A DNA stretch of 64,000 bases. Origin: Andrena cerasifolii (Eukaryota > Arthropoda > Insecta > Hymenoptera > Andrenidae). The stretch is taken from contig NC_135126.1 of NCBI RefSeq assembly GCF_050908995.1, positions 310,001 to 374,000 on the forward strand, written 5' to 3'. The translations under genes were made by a program, and so were the position numbers. Of this stretch, positions 47,301 through 58,925 are shown in pieces. Under the pieces are notes generated by a model. That model was not told the DNA's origin, ran no database searches, and saw nothing but the letters and a program-made list of their open reading frames with translations. Each line of letters starts with the position of its first letter. Position 1 is the stretch's first letter.

Positions 47301-49558
47301 TTTGTAACAGGAGAACATGCCGTCGAAAGAGATGGCACAAAGTAACGTCTCCGGAGAGCAAATCAAAGAGCGAGAAGTGGCGCAGATGTTTCGAGAAAGT
47401 GACTGTTTAACGAACAGACGCAGAATTTTCGAACGTCTATTGAAAGGCCTACGCCTCTTATTCGCAACTTTAAGGCGATGCCTTTGTAGCTGAAATTTAG
47501 TATACCTCTATCCACTTCATGTTCTCCTGATATATTGGCCAAAATCTGGCGAAAATGTTCAGAATGCACAAAATTGGGCTTTGTAACAGGAGAACATGCC
47601 GTCGAAAGAGATGGCACAAAGTAACGTCTCCGGAGAGCAAATCAAAGAGCGAGAAATGGCGCAGATGTTTCGAGACAGTGACTGTTTCACGAAGAGACGC
47701 AGAATTTTCGAACGTCTATTGAAAGGCCTACGCCTCTTATTCGCAACTTTAAGGCGATGCCTTTGTAGCTGAAATTTAGTATACCTCTATCCACTTCATG
47801 TTCTCCTGATATATTGGCCAAAATCTGGCGAAAATGTTCAGAATGCACAAAATTGGGCTTTGTAACAGGAGAACATGCCGTCGAAAGAGATGGCACAAAG
47901 TAACGTCTCCGGAGAGCAAATCAAAGAGCGAGAAATGGCGCAGATGTTTCGAGACAGTGACTGTTTAACGAAGAGAAGCAGAATTTTGGACCGCCTCTTA
48001 TTTGCAACTTTAAGGCGATGCCTTTGAAGCTGAAATTTAGTATACCTCTTTCCACTTCGTGTTCTCCTGCTATATTGGCCAAAATCTGGCGAAAATGTTC
48101 AGAATGCACAAAATTGGGCTTTGTAACAGGAGAACATGCCGTCGAAAGAGATGGCACAAAGTAACGTCTCCGGAGAGCGAATGAAAGAGCGAGAAGTGGC
48201 GCAGATGTTTCGAGAAAGTGACTGTTTAACGAACAGACGCAGAATTTTCGAACGTCTATTGAAAGGCCTACGCCTCTTATTCGCAACTTTAAGGCGATGC
48301 CTTTGTAGCTGAAATTTAGTATACCTCTATCCACTTCATGTTCTCCTGATATATTGGCCAAAATCTGGCGAAAATGTTCAGAATGCACAAAATTGGGCTT
48401 TGTAACAGGAGAACATGCCGTCGAAAGAGATGGCACAAAGTAACGTCGCCGGAGAGCAAATCAAAGAGCGAGAAGTGGCGCAGATGTTTCGAGACAGTGA
48501 CTGTTTAACGAAGAGACGCAGAATTTTCGAACGCCTATTGAAAGGCCTGCGCCTCTTATTTGCAACTTTAAGGCGATGCCTTTGAAGCTGAAATTTAGTA
48601 TACCTCTTTCCACTTCATGTTCTCCTGATATATTGGTCAAAATCTGGCGAAAATTTTCAGAATGCACAAAATTGGGCTTTGTAACAGGAGAACATGCCGT
48701 CGAAAGAGATGGCACAAAGTAACGTCTCCGGAGAGCAAATCAAAGAGCGAGAAGTGGCGCAGATGTTTCGAGACAGTGACTGTTTAACGAAGAGAAGCAG
48801 AATTTTGGACCGCCTTTTATTTGCAACTTTAAGGCGATGCCTTTGAAGCTGAAATTTAGTATACCTCTTTCCACTTCGTGTTCTCCTGCTATATTGGCCA
48901 AAATCTGGCGAAAATGTTCAGAATGCACAAAATTGGGCTTTGTAACAGGAGAACATGCCGTCGAAAGAGATGGCACAAAGTAACGTCTCCGGAGAGCGAA
49001 TGAAAGAGCGAGAAGTGGCGCAGATGTTTCGAGAAAGTGACTGTTTAACGAACAGACGCAGAATTTTCGAACGTCTATTGAAAGGCCTACGCCTCTTATT
49101 CGCAACTTTAAGGCGATGCCTTTGTAGCTGAAATTTAGTATACCTCTATCCACTTCATGTTCTCCTGATATATTGGCCAAAATCTGGCGAAAATGTTCAG
49201 AATGCACAAAATTGGGCTTTGTAACAGGAGAACATGCCGTCGAAAGAGATGGCACAAAGTAACGTCTCCGGAGAGCAAATCAAAGAGCGAGAAATGGCGC
49301 AGATGTTTCGAGACAGTGACAGTTTAACGAAGAGACGCAGAATTTTCGAACGCCTCTTGAACGGCCTGCGCCTCTTATTTGCAACTTTAAGGCGATGCCT
49401 TTGAAGTTGAAATTTAGTATACCTCTTTCCACTTCATGTTCTCCTGATATATTGGCCAAAATCTGGCGAAAATGTTCAGAATGCACAAAATTGGGCTTTG
49501 TAACAGGAGAACATGCCGTCGAAAGAGATGACACAAAGTAACGTCTCCGGAGAGCAAA
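44368..49558 (+). repeat. Array block: D-rich zone with a 1358 bp repeat and three D units in a row
   Basis: Unit starts are 44368 J/D hybrid, 44647 J, 44925 B/G hybrid, 45186 C, 45447 D, 45726 J/D hybrid, 46005 J, 46283 B/A hybrid, 46544 B, 46805 G, 47084 D, 47363 D, 47642 J/D hybrid, 47921 C, 48182 D, 48461 G, 48740 C, 49001 D and 49280 A. The hybrid-J pair recurs at an offset of 1358 bp. There are no 249 bp units here. Confidence 0.87.
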
Positions 49559-49821
49559 TCAAGGAGCGAGAAGTGGCGCAGATGTTTCGAGACAGTGACT
49601 GTTTAACGAAGAGACGTAGAATTTTGGAGCGCCTCTTATTTGCAACGTTAAGGCGATGCCTTTGAAGCAGAAATTTAGTATACCTCTATCCACTTCATGT
49701 TCTCCTGATATATATTGGCCAAAATCTGGCGAAAATGTTCAGAATGCACAAAATTGGGCTTTGTAACAGGAGAACATGCCGTCGGAAGAGATGGCACAAA
49801 GTAACGTCTCCGGAGAGCAAA

Positions 49822-50099
49822 TCAAAGAGCGAGAAGTGGCGCAGATGTTTCGAGACAGGATTGTTTAACGAAGAGACGCAGAATTTTCGAACGCCTCTTG
49901 AAAGGCCTACGCCTCTTATTCGCAACTTTAAGGCGATGCCTTTGTAGCTGAAATTTAGTATACCTCTTTCCACTTCATGTTCTCCTGATATATTTGTCAA
50001 AATCTGGCCAAAATTTTCAGAATGCACAAAATTGGGCTTTGTAACAGGAGAACATGCCGTCGAAAGAGATGGCAAAAAGTAACGTCTCCGGAGAGCAAA
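49822..50099 (+). repeat. 278 bp monomer with GACAGGATTG
   Basis: GACAGTGACTG is replaced by GACAGGATTG, one base shorter, which destroys the ACAGT dyad. Further right it has CTCTTGAAAGGCCTACG and GATATATTTGTC. Four copies (39728, 43028, 49822, 57847) always follow a 263 bp unit. The last three also share TCTGGCCAAAAT and GGCAAAAAGTAAC. Confidence 0.87.
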
Positions 50100-50378
50100 T
50101 CAAAGAGCGAGACGTGGCGCAGATGTTTCAAGACAGAGACTGTATAACGAAGAGACGCAGAATTTTCGAACGCCTCTTGAAAGGCCTGCGCCTCTTATTT
50201 GCAACTTTAAGGCGATGCCTTTGAAGCTGAAATTTAGTATACCTCTTTCCACTTCGTGTTCTCCTGATATATTGGCCAAAATCTGGCGAAAATGTTCAGA
50301 ATGCACAAAATTGGGCTTTGTAACAGGAGAACATGCCGTCGAAAGAGATGGCAAAAAGTAACGTCTCCGGAGAGCAAA
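50100..50378 (+). repeat. Subfamily H monomer, 279 bp (rare)
   Basis: Diagnostic changes are GAGACGTGGCGC, TTTCAAGACAGAGACTG and GACTGTATAACG. Only three copies are seen (43306, 50100, 58125). Each directly follows a 278 bp unit with GACAGGATTG, so the pair has been copied as a block. Confidence 0.85.
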
Positions 50379-52242
50379 TCAAAGAGCGAGAAGTGGCGCA
50401 GATGTTTCGAGACAGTGACTGTTTAACGAAGAGAAGCAGAATTTTGGAGCGCCTCTTATTTGCAACTTTAAGGCGATGCCTTTGAAGCTGAAATTTAGTA
50501 TACCTCTTTCCACTTCGTGTTCTCCTGATATATTGGTCAAAATCTGGCGAAAATTTTCAGAATGCACAAAATTGGGCTTTGTAACAGGAGAACATGCCGT
50601 CGAAAGAGATGGCACAAAGTAACGTCTCCGGAGAGCAAATCAAAGAGCGAGAAGTGGCGCAGATGTTTCGAGACAGTGACTGTTTAACGAAGAGACGTAG
50701 AATTTTGGAGCGCCTCTTATTTGCAACGTTAAGGCGATGCCTTTGAAGCTGAAATTTAGTATACCTCTATCCACTTCATGTTCTCCTGATATATTGGCCA
50801 AAATCTGGCGAAAATTTTCAGAATGCACAAAATTGGGCTTTGTAACAGGAGAACATGCCGTCGAAAGAGATGGCACAAAGTAACGTCGCCGGAGAGCAAA
50901 TCAAAGAGCGAGAAGTGGCGCAGATGTTTCGAGACAGTGACTGTTTAACGAAGAGAAGGAGAATTTTGGAGCGCCTCTTATTTGCAACTTTAAGGCGATG
51001 CCTTTGAAGCTGAAATTTAGTATACCTCTTTCCACTTCGTGTTCTCCTGATATATTGGTCAAAATCTGGCGAAAATTTTCAGAATGCACAAAATTGGGCT
51101 TTGTAACAGGAGAACATGCCGTCGAAAGAGATGGCACAAAGTAACGTCTCCGGAGAGCAAATCAAAGAGCGAGAAGTGGCGCAGATGTTTCGAGACAGTG
51201 ACTGTTTAACGAAGAGACGTAGAATTTTGGAGCGCCTCTTATTTGCAAACGTTAAGGCGATGCCTTTGAAGCTGAAATTTAGTATACCTCTATCCACTTC
51301 ATGTTCTCCTGATATATTGGCCAAAATCTGGCGAAAATTTTCAGAATGCACAAAATTGGGCTTTGTAACAGGAGAACATGCCGTCGAAAGAGATGGCACA
51401 AAGTAACGTCGCCGGAGAGCAAATCAAAGAGCGAGAAGTGGCGCAGATGTTTCGAGACAGTGACTGTTTAACGAAGAGACGCAGAATTTTCGAACGCCTA
51501 TTGAAAGGCCTGCGCCTCTTATTTGCAACTTTAAGGCGATGCCTTTGAAGCTGAAATTTAGTATACCTCTTTCCACTTCATGTTCTCCTGATATATTGGT
51601 CAAAATCTGGCGAAAATTTTCAGAATGCACAAAATTGGGCTTTGTAACAGGAGAACATGCCGTCGAAAGAGATGGCACAAAGTAACGTCTCCGGAGAGCA
51701 AATCAAAGAGCGAGAAGTGGCGCAGATGTTTCGAGACAGTGACTGTTTAACGAAGAGAAGCAGAATTTTGGACCGCCTCTTATTTGCAACTTTAAGGCGA
51801 TGCCTTTGAAGCTGAAATTTAGTATACCTCTTTCCACTTCGTGTTCTCCTGCTATATTGGCCAAAATCTGGCGAAAATGTTCAGAATGCACAAAATTGGG
51901 CTTTGTAACAGGAGAACATGCCGTCGAAAGAGATGGCACAAAGTAACGTCTCCGGAGAGCGAATGAAAGAGCGAGAAGTGGCGCAGATGTTTCGAGAAAG
52001 TGACTGTTTAACGAACAGACGCAGAATTTTCGAACGTCTATTGAAAGGCCTACGCCTCTTATTCGCAACTTTAAGGCGATGCCTTTGTAGCTGAAATTTA
52101 GTATACCTCTATCCACTTCATGTTCTCCTGATATATTGGCCAAAATCTGGCGAAAATGTTCAGAATGCACAAAATTGGGCTTTGTAACAGGAGAACATGC
52201 CGTCGAAAGAGATGGCACAAAGTAACGTCGCCGGAGAGCAAA

Positions 52243-55200
52243 TCAAAGAGCGAGAAGTGGCGCAGATGTTTCGAGACAGTGACTGTTTAACGAAGAGACG
52301 CAGAATTTTCGAACGCCTATTGAAAGGCCTGCGCCTCTTATTTGCAACTTTAAGGCGATGCCTTTGAAGCTGAAATTTAGTATACCTCTTTCCACTTCAT
52401 GTTCTCCTGATATATTGGTCAAAATCTGGCGAAAATTTTCAGAATGCACAAAATTGGGCTTTGTAACAGGAGAACATGCCGTCGAAAGAGATGGCACAAA
52501 GTAACGTCTCCGGAGAGCAAATCAAAGAGCGAGAAGTGGCGCAGATGTTTCGAGACAGTGACTGTTTAACGAAGAGAAGCAGAATTTTGGACCGCCTCTT
52601 ATTTGCAACTTTAAGGCGATGCCTTTGAAGCTGAAATTTAGTATACCTCTTTCCACTTCGTGTTCTCCTGCTATATTGGCCAAAATCTGGCGAAAATGTT
52701 CAGAATGCACAAAATTGGGCTTTGTAACAGGAGAACATGCCGTCGAAAGAGATGGCACAAAGTAACGTCTCCGGAGAGCGAATGAAAGAGCGAGAAGTGG
52801 CGCAGATGTTTCGAGAAAGTGACTGTTTAACGAACAGACGCAGAATTTTCGAACGTCTATTGAAAGGCCTACGCCTCTTATTCGCAACTTTAAGGCGATG
52901 CCTTTGTAGCTGAAATTTAGTATACCTCTATCCACTTCATGTTCTCCTGATATATTGGCCAAAATCTGGCGAAAATGTTCAGAATGCACAAAATTGGGCT
53001 TTGTAACAGGAGAACATGCCGTCGAAAGAGATGGCACAAAGTAACGTCTCCGGAGAGCAAATCAAAGAGCGAGAAATGGCGCAGATGTTTCGAGACAGTG
53101 ACTGTTTCACGAAGAGACGCAGAATTTTCGAACGCCTCGTGAACGGCCTGCGCCTCTATTTGCAACTTTAAGGCGATGCCTTTGAAGTTGAAATTTAGTA
53201 TACCTCTTTCCACTTCGTGTTCTCCTGGTATATTGGCTAAAATTGGGCTTTGTAACAGGTGAACATGCCGTCGAAAGAGATGACACAAAGTAACGTCTCC
53301 GGAGAGCAAATCAAAGAGCGAGAAGTGGCGCAGATGTTTCGAGACAGTGACTGTTTAACGAAGAGACGCAGAATTTTGGAGCGCCTCTTATTTGCAACTT
53401 TAAGGCGATGCCCTTGAAGCAGAAATTTAGTATATCTCTATCCACTTCATGTTCTCCTGATAAATTGGCCAAAATCTGGCGAAAATATTCAGAATGCACA
53501 AAATTGGGCATTGTAACAGGAGAACATGCCGTCGAAAGAGATGGCACAAAGTAACGTCTCCGGAGAGCAAATCAAGGAGCGAGAAGTGGCGCAGATGTTT
53601 CGAGACAGTGACTGTTTAACGAAGAGACGTAGAATTTTGGAGCGCCTCTTATTTGCAACGTTAAGGCGATGCCTTTGAAGCTGAAATTTAGTATACCTCT
53701 ATCCACTTCATGTTCTCCTGATATATTGGCCAAAATCTGGCGAAAATGTTCAGAATGCACAAAATTGGGCTTTGTAACAGGAGAACATGCCGTCGAAAGA
53801 GATGGCACAAAGTAACGTCTCCGGAGAGCGAATGAAAGAGCGAGAAGTGGCGCAGATGTTTCGAGAAAGTGACTGTTTAACGAACAGACGCAGAATTTTC
53901 GAACGTCTATTGAAAGGCCTACGCCTCTTATTCGCAACTTTAAGGCGATGCCTTTGTAGCTGAAATTTAGTATACCTCTATCCACTTCATGTTCTCCTGA
54001 TATATTGGCCAAAATCTGGCGAAAATGTTCAGAATGCACAAAATTGGGCTTTGTAACAGGAGAACATGCCGTCGAAAGAGATGACACAAAGTAACGTCTC
54101 CGGAGAGCAAATCAAGGAGCGAGAAGTGGCGCAGATGTTTCGAGACAGTGACTGTTTAACGAAGAGACGTAGAATTTTGGAGCGCCTCTTATTTGCAACG
54201 TTAAGGCGATGCCTTTGAAGCTGAAATTTAGTATACCTCTATCCACTTCATGTTCTCCTGATATATTGGCCAAAATCTGGCGAAAATTTTCAGAATGCAC
54301 AAAATTGGGCTTTGTAACAGGAGAACATGCCGTCGAAAGAGATGGCACAAAGTAACGTCGCCGGAGAGCAAATCAAAGAGCGAGAAGTGGCGCAGATGTT
54401 TCGAGACAGTGACTGTTTAACGAAGAGACGCAGAATTTTCGAACGCCTATTGAAAGGCCTGCGCCTCTTATTTGCAACTTTAAGGCGATGCCTTTGAAGC
54501 TGAAATTTAGTATACCTCTTTCCACTTCATGTTCTCCTGATATATTGGCCAAAATCTGGCGAAAATGTTCAGAATGCACAAAATTGGGCTTTGTAACAGG
54601 AGAACATGCCGTCGAAAGAGATGGCAAAAAGTAACGTCTCCGGAGAGCAAATCAAAGAGCGAGAAGTGGCGCAGATGTTTCGAGACAGTGACTGTTTAAC
54701 GAAGAGAAGCAGAATTTTGGAGCGCCTCTTATTTGCAACTTTAAGGCGATGCCTTTGAAGCTGAAATTTAGTATACCTCTTTCCACTTCGTGTTCTCCTG
54801 ATATATTGGTCAAAATCTGGCGAAAATTTTCAGAATGCACAAAATTGGGCTTTGTAACAGGAGAACATGCCGTCGAAAGAGATGGCACAAAGTAACGTCT
54901 CCGGAGAGCAAATCAAAGAGCGAGAAGTGGCGCAGATGTTTCGAGACAGTGACTGTTTAACGAAGAGACGTAGAATTTTGGAGCGCCTCTTATTTGCAAA
55001 CGTTAAGGCGATGCCTTTGAAGCTGAAATTTAGTATACCTCTATCCACTTCATGTTCTCCTGATATATTGGCCAAAATCTGGCGAAAATTTTCAGAATGC
55101 ACAAAATTGGGCTTTGTAACAGGAGAACATGCCGTCGAAAGAGATGGCACAAAGTAACGTCGCCGGAGAGCAAATCAAAGAGCGAGAAGTGGCGCAGATG

Positions 55201-58200
55201 TTTCGAGACAGTGACTGTTTAACGAAGAGACGCAGAATTTTCGAACGCCTATTGAAAGGCCTGCGCCTCTTATTTGCAACTTTAAGGCGATGCCTTTGAA
55301 GCTGAAATTTAGTATACCTCTTTCCACTTCATGTTCTCCTGATATATTGGTCAAAATCTGGCGAAAATTTTCAGAATGCACAAAATTGGGCTTTGTAACA
55401 GGAGAACATGCCGTCGAAAGAGATGGCACAAAGTAACGTCTCCGGAGAGCAAATCAAAGAGCGAGAAGTGGCGCAGATGTTTCGAGACAGTGACTGTTTA
55501 ACGAAGAGAAGCAGAATTTTGGACCGCCTCTTATTTGCAACTTTAAGGCGATGCCTTTGAAGCTGAAATTTAGTATACCTCTTTCCACTTCGTGTTCTCC
55601 TGCTATATTGGCCAAAATCTGGCGAAAATGTTCAGAATGCACAAAATTGGGCTTTGTAACAGGAGAACATGCCGTCGAAAGAGATGGCACAAAGTAACGT
55701 CTCCGGAGAGCGAATGAAAGAGCGAGAAGTGGCGCAGATGTTTCGAGAAAGTGACTGTTTAACGAACAGACGCAGAATTTTCGAACGTCTATTGAAAGGC
55801 CTACGCCTCTTATTCGCAACTTTAAGGCGATGCCTTTGTAGCTGAAATTTAGTATACCTCTATCCACTTCATGTTCTCCTGATATATTGGCCAAAATCTG
55901 GCGAAAATGTTCAGAATGCACAAAATTGGGCTTTGTAACAGGAGAACATGCCGTCGAAAGAGATGGCACAAAGTAACGTCTCCGGAGAGCAAATCAAAGA
56001 GCGAGAAATGGCGCAGATGTTTCGAGACAGTGACTGTTTCACGAAGAGACGCAGAATTTTCGAACGCCTCTTGAACGGCCTGCGCCTCTATTTGCAACTT
56101 TAAGGCGATGCCTTTGAAGTTGAAATTTAGTATACCTCTTTCCACTTCGTGTTCTCCTGGTATATTGGCTAAAATTGGGCTTTGTAACAGGTGAACATGC
56201 CGTCGAAAGAGATGACACAAAGTAACGTCTCCGGAGAGCAAATCAAAGAGCGAGAAGTGGCGCAGATGTTTCGAGACAGTGACTGTTTAACGAAGAGACG
56301 CAGAATTTTGGAGCGCCTCTTATTTGCAACTTTAAGGCGATGCCCTTGAAGCAGAAATTTAGTATATCTCTATCCACTTCATGTTCTCCTGATAAATTGG
56401 CCAAAATCTGGCGAAAATATTCAGAATGCACAAAATTGGGCATTGTAACAGGAGAACATGCCGTCGAAAGAGATGGCACAAAGTAACGTCTCCGGAGAGC
56501 AAATCAAGGAGCGAGAAGTGGCGCAGATGTTTCGAGACAGTGACTGTTTAACGAAGAGACGTAGAATTTTGGAGCGCCTCTTATTTGCAACGTTAAGGCG
56601 ATGCCTTTGAAGCTGAAATTTAGTATACCTCTATCCACTTCATGTTCTCCTGATATATTGGCCAAAATCTGGCGAAAATGTTCAGAATGCACAAAATTGG
56701 GCTTTGTAACAGGAGAACATGCCGTCGAAAGAGATGGCACAAAGTAACGTCTCCGGAGAGCGAATGAAAGAGCGAGAAGTGGCGCAGATGTTTCGAGAAA
56801 GTGACTGTTTAACGAACAGACGCAGAATTTTCGAACGTCTATTGAAAGGCCTACGCCTCTTATTCGCAACTTTAAGGCGATGCCTTTGTAGCTGAAATTT
56901 AGTATACCTCTATCCACTTCATGTTCTCCTGATATATTGGCCAAAATCTGGCGAAAATGTTCAGAATGCACAAAATTGGGCTTTGTAACAGGAGAACATG
57001 CCGTCGAAAGAGATGACACAAAGTAACGTCTCCGGAGAGCAAATCAAGGAGCGAGAAGTGGCGCAGATGTTTCGAGACAGTGACTGTTTAACGAAGAGAC
57101 GTAGAATTTTGGAGCGCCTCTTATTTGCAACGTTAAGGCGATGCCTTTGAAGCTGAAATTTAGTATACCTCTATCCACTTCATGTTCTCCTGATATATTG
57201 GCCAAAATCTGGCGAAAATTTTCAGAATGCACAAAATTGGGCTTTGTAACAGGAGAACATGCCGTCGAAAGAGATGGCACAAAGTAACGTCGCCGGAGAG
57301 CAAATCAAAGAGCGAGAAGTGGCGCAGATGTTTCGAGACAGTGACTGTTTAACGAAGAGACGCAGAATTTTCGAACGCCTATTGAAAGGCCTGCGCCTCT
57401 TATTTGCAACTTTAAGGCGATGCCTTTGAAGCTGAAATTTAGTATACCTCTTTCCACTTCATGTTCTCCTGATATATTGGTCAAAATCTGGCGAAAATTT
57501 TCAGAATGCACAAAATTGGGCTTTGTAACAGGAGAACATGCCGTCGAAAGAGATGGCACAAAGTAACGTCTCCGGAGAGCAAATCAAAGAGCGAGAAGTG
57601 GCGCAGATGTTTCGAGACAGTGACTGTTTAACGAAGAGAAGCAGAATTTTGGACCGCCTCTTATTTGCAACTTTAAGGCGATGCCTTTGAAGCAGAAATT
57701 TAGTATACCTCTATCCACTTCATGTTCTCCTGATATATATTGGCCAAAATCTGGCGAAAATTTTCAGAATGCACAAAATTGGGCTTTGTAACAGGAGAAC
57801 ATGCCGTCGGAAGAGATGGCACAAAGTAACGTCTCCGGAGAGCAAATCAAAGAGCGAGAAGTGGCGCAGATGTTTCGAGACAGGATTGTTTAACGAAGAG
57901 ACGCAGAATTTTCGAACGCCTCTTGAAAGGCCTACGCCTCTTATTCGCAACTTTAAGGCGATGCCTTTGTAGCTGAAATTTAGTATACCTCTTTCCACTT
58001 CATGTTCTCCTGATATATTTGTCAAAATCTGGCCAAAATTTTCAGAATGCACAAAATTGGGCTTTGTAACAGGAGAACATGCCGTCGAAAGAGATGGCAA
58101 AAAGTAACGTCTCCGGAGAGCAAATCAAAGAGCGAGACGTGGCGCAGATGTTTCAAGACAGAGACTGTATAACGAAGAGACGCAGAATTTTCGAACGCCT

Positions 58201-58925
58201 CTTGAAAGGCCTGCGCCTCTTATTTGCAACTTTAAGGCGATGCCTTTGAAGCTGAAATTTAGTATACCTCTTTCCACTTCGTGTTCTCCTGATATATTGG
58301 CCAAAATCTGGCGAAAATGTTCAGAATGCACAAAATTGGGCTTTGTAACAGGAGAACATGCCGTCGAAAGAGATGGCAAAAAGTAACGTCTCCGGAGAGC
58401 AAATCAAAGAGCGAGAAGTGGCGCAGATGTTTCGAGACAGTGACTGTTTAACGAAGAGAAGCAGAATTTTGGAGCGCCTCTTATTTGCAACTTTAAGGCG
58501 ATGCCTTTGAAGCTGAAATTTAGTATACCTCTTTCCACTTCGTGTTCTCCTGATATATTGGTCAAAATCTGGCGAAAATTTTCAGAATGCACAAAATTGG
58601 GCTTTGTAACAGGAGAACATGCCGTCGAAAGAGATGGCACAAAGTAACGTCTCCGGAGAGCAAATCAAAGAGCGAGAAGTGGCGCAGATGTTTCGAGACA
58701 GTGACTGTTTAACGAAGAGACGTAGAATTTTGGAGCGCCTCTTATTTGCAACGTTAAGGCGATGCCTTTGAAGCTGAAATTTAGTATACCTCTATCCACT
58801 TCATGTTCTCCTGATATATTGGCCAAAATCTGGCGAAAATTTTCAGAATGCACAAAATTGGGCTTTGTAACAGGAGAACATGCCGTCGAAAGAGATGGCA
58901 CAAAGTAACGTCGCCGGAGAGCAAA
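52243..58925 (+). repeat. Array block: 2932 bp eleven-monomer repeat, then 263-278-H set
   Basis: Copy 1 starts are 52243 G, 52522 C, 52783 D, 53062 E, 53311 F', 53572 B, 53833 D, 54112 B, 54373 G, 54652 (261) and 54913 (262). Copy 2 starts are 55175 G, 55454 C, 55715 D, 55994 E, 56243 F', 56504 B, 56765 D, 57044 B and 57305 G. Then follow 57584 C', 57847 (278), 58125 H, 58404 (261) and 58665 B. The offset is 2932 bp. The G-C-D trimer (819 bp) at 51424-52242 is also tandemly repeated at 52243-53061. Confidence 0.9.

Larger units (their letters stand above)
49559..52242 (+). repeat. Array block: 263-278-H set, then G C D
   Basis: Unit starts are 49559 B/C' hybrid (263), 49822 (278), 50100 H, 50379 (261, C-left/G-right, GGAGCG), 50640 B, 50901 (261, GAAGGAG), 51162 (262, GCAAACG), 51424 G, 51703 C and 51964 D. 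The 278-H-261-B part recurs at 57847-58925, offset 8025. The extra A in the 262 bp unit is shared with 54913. Confidence 0.87.
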
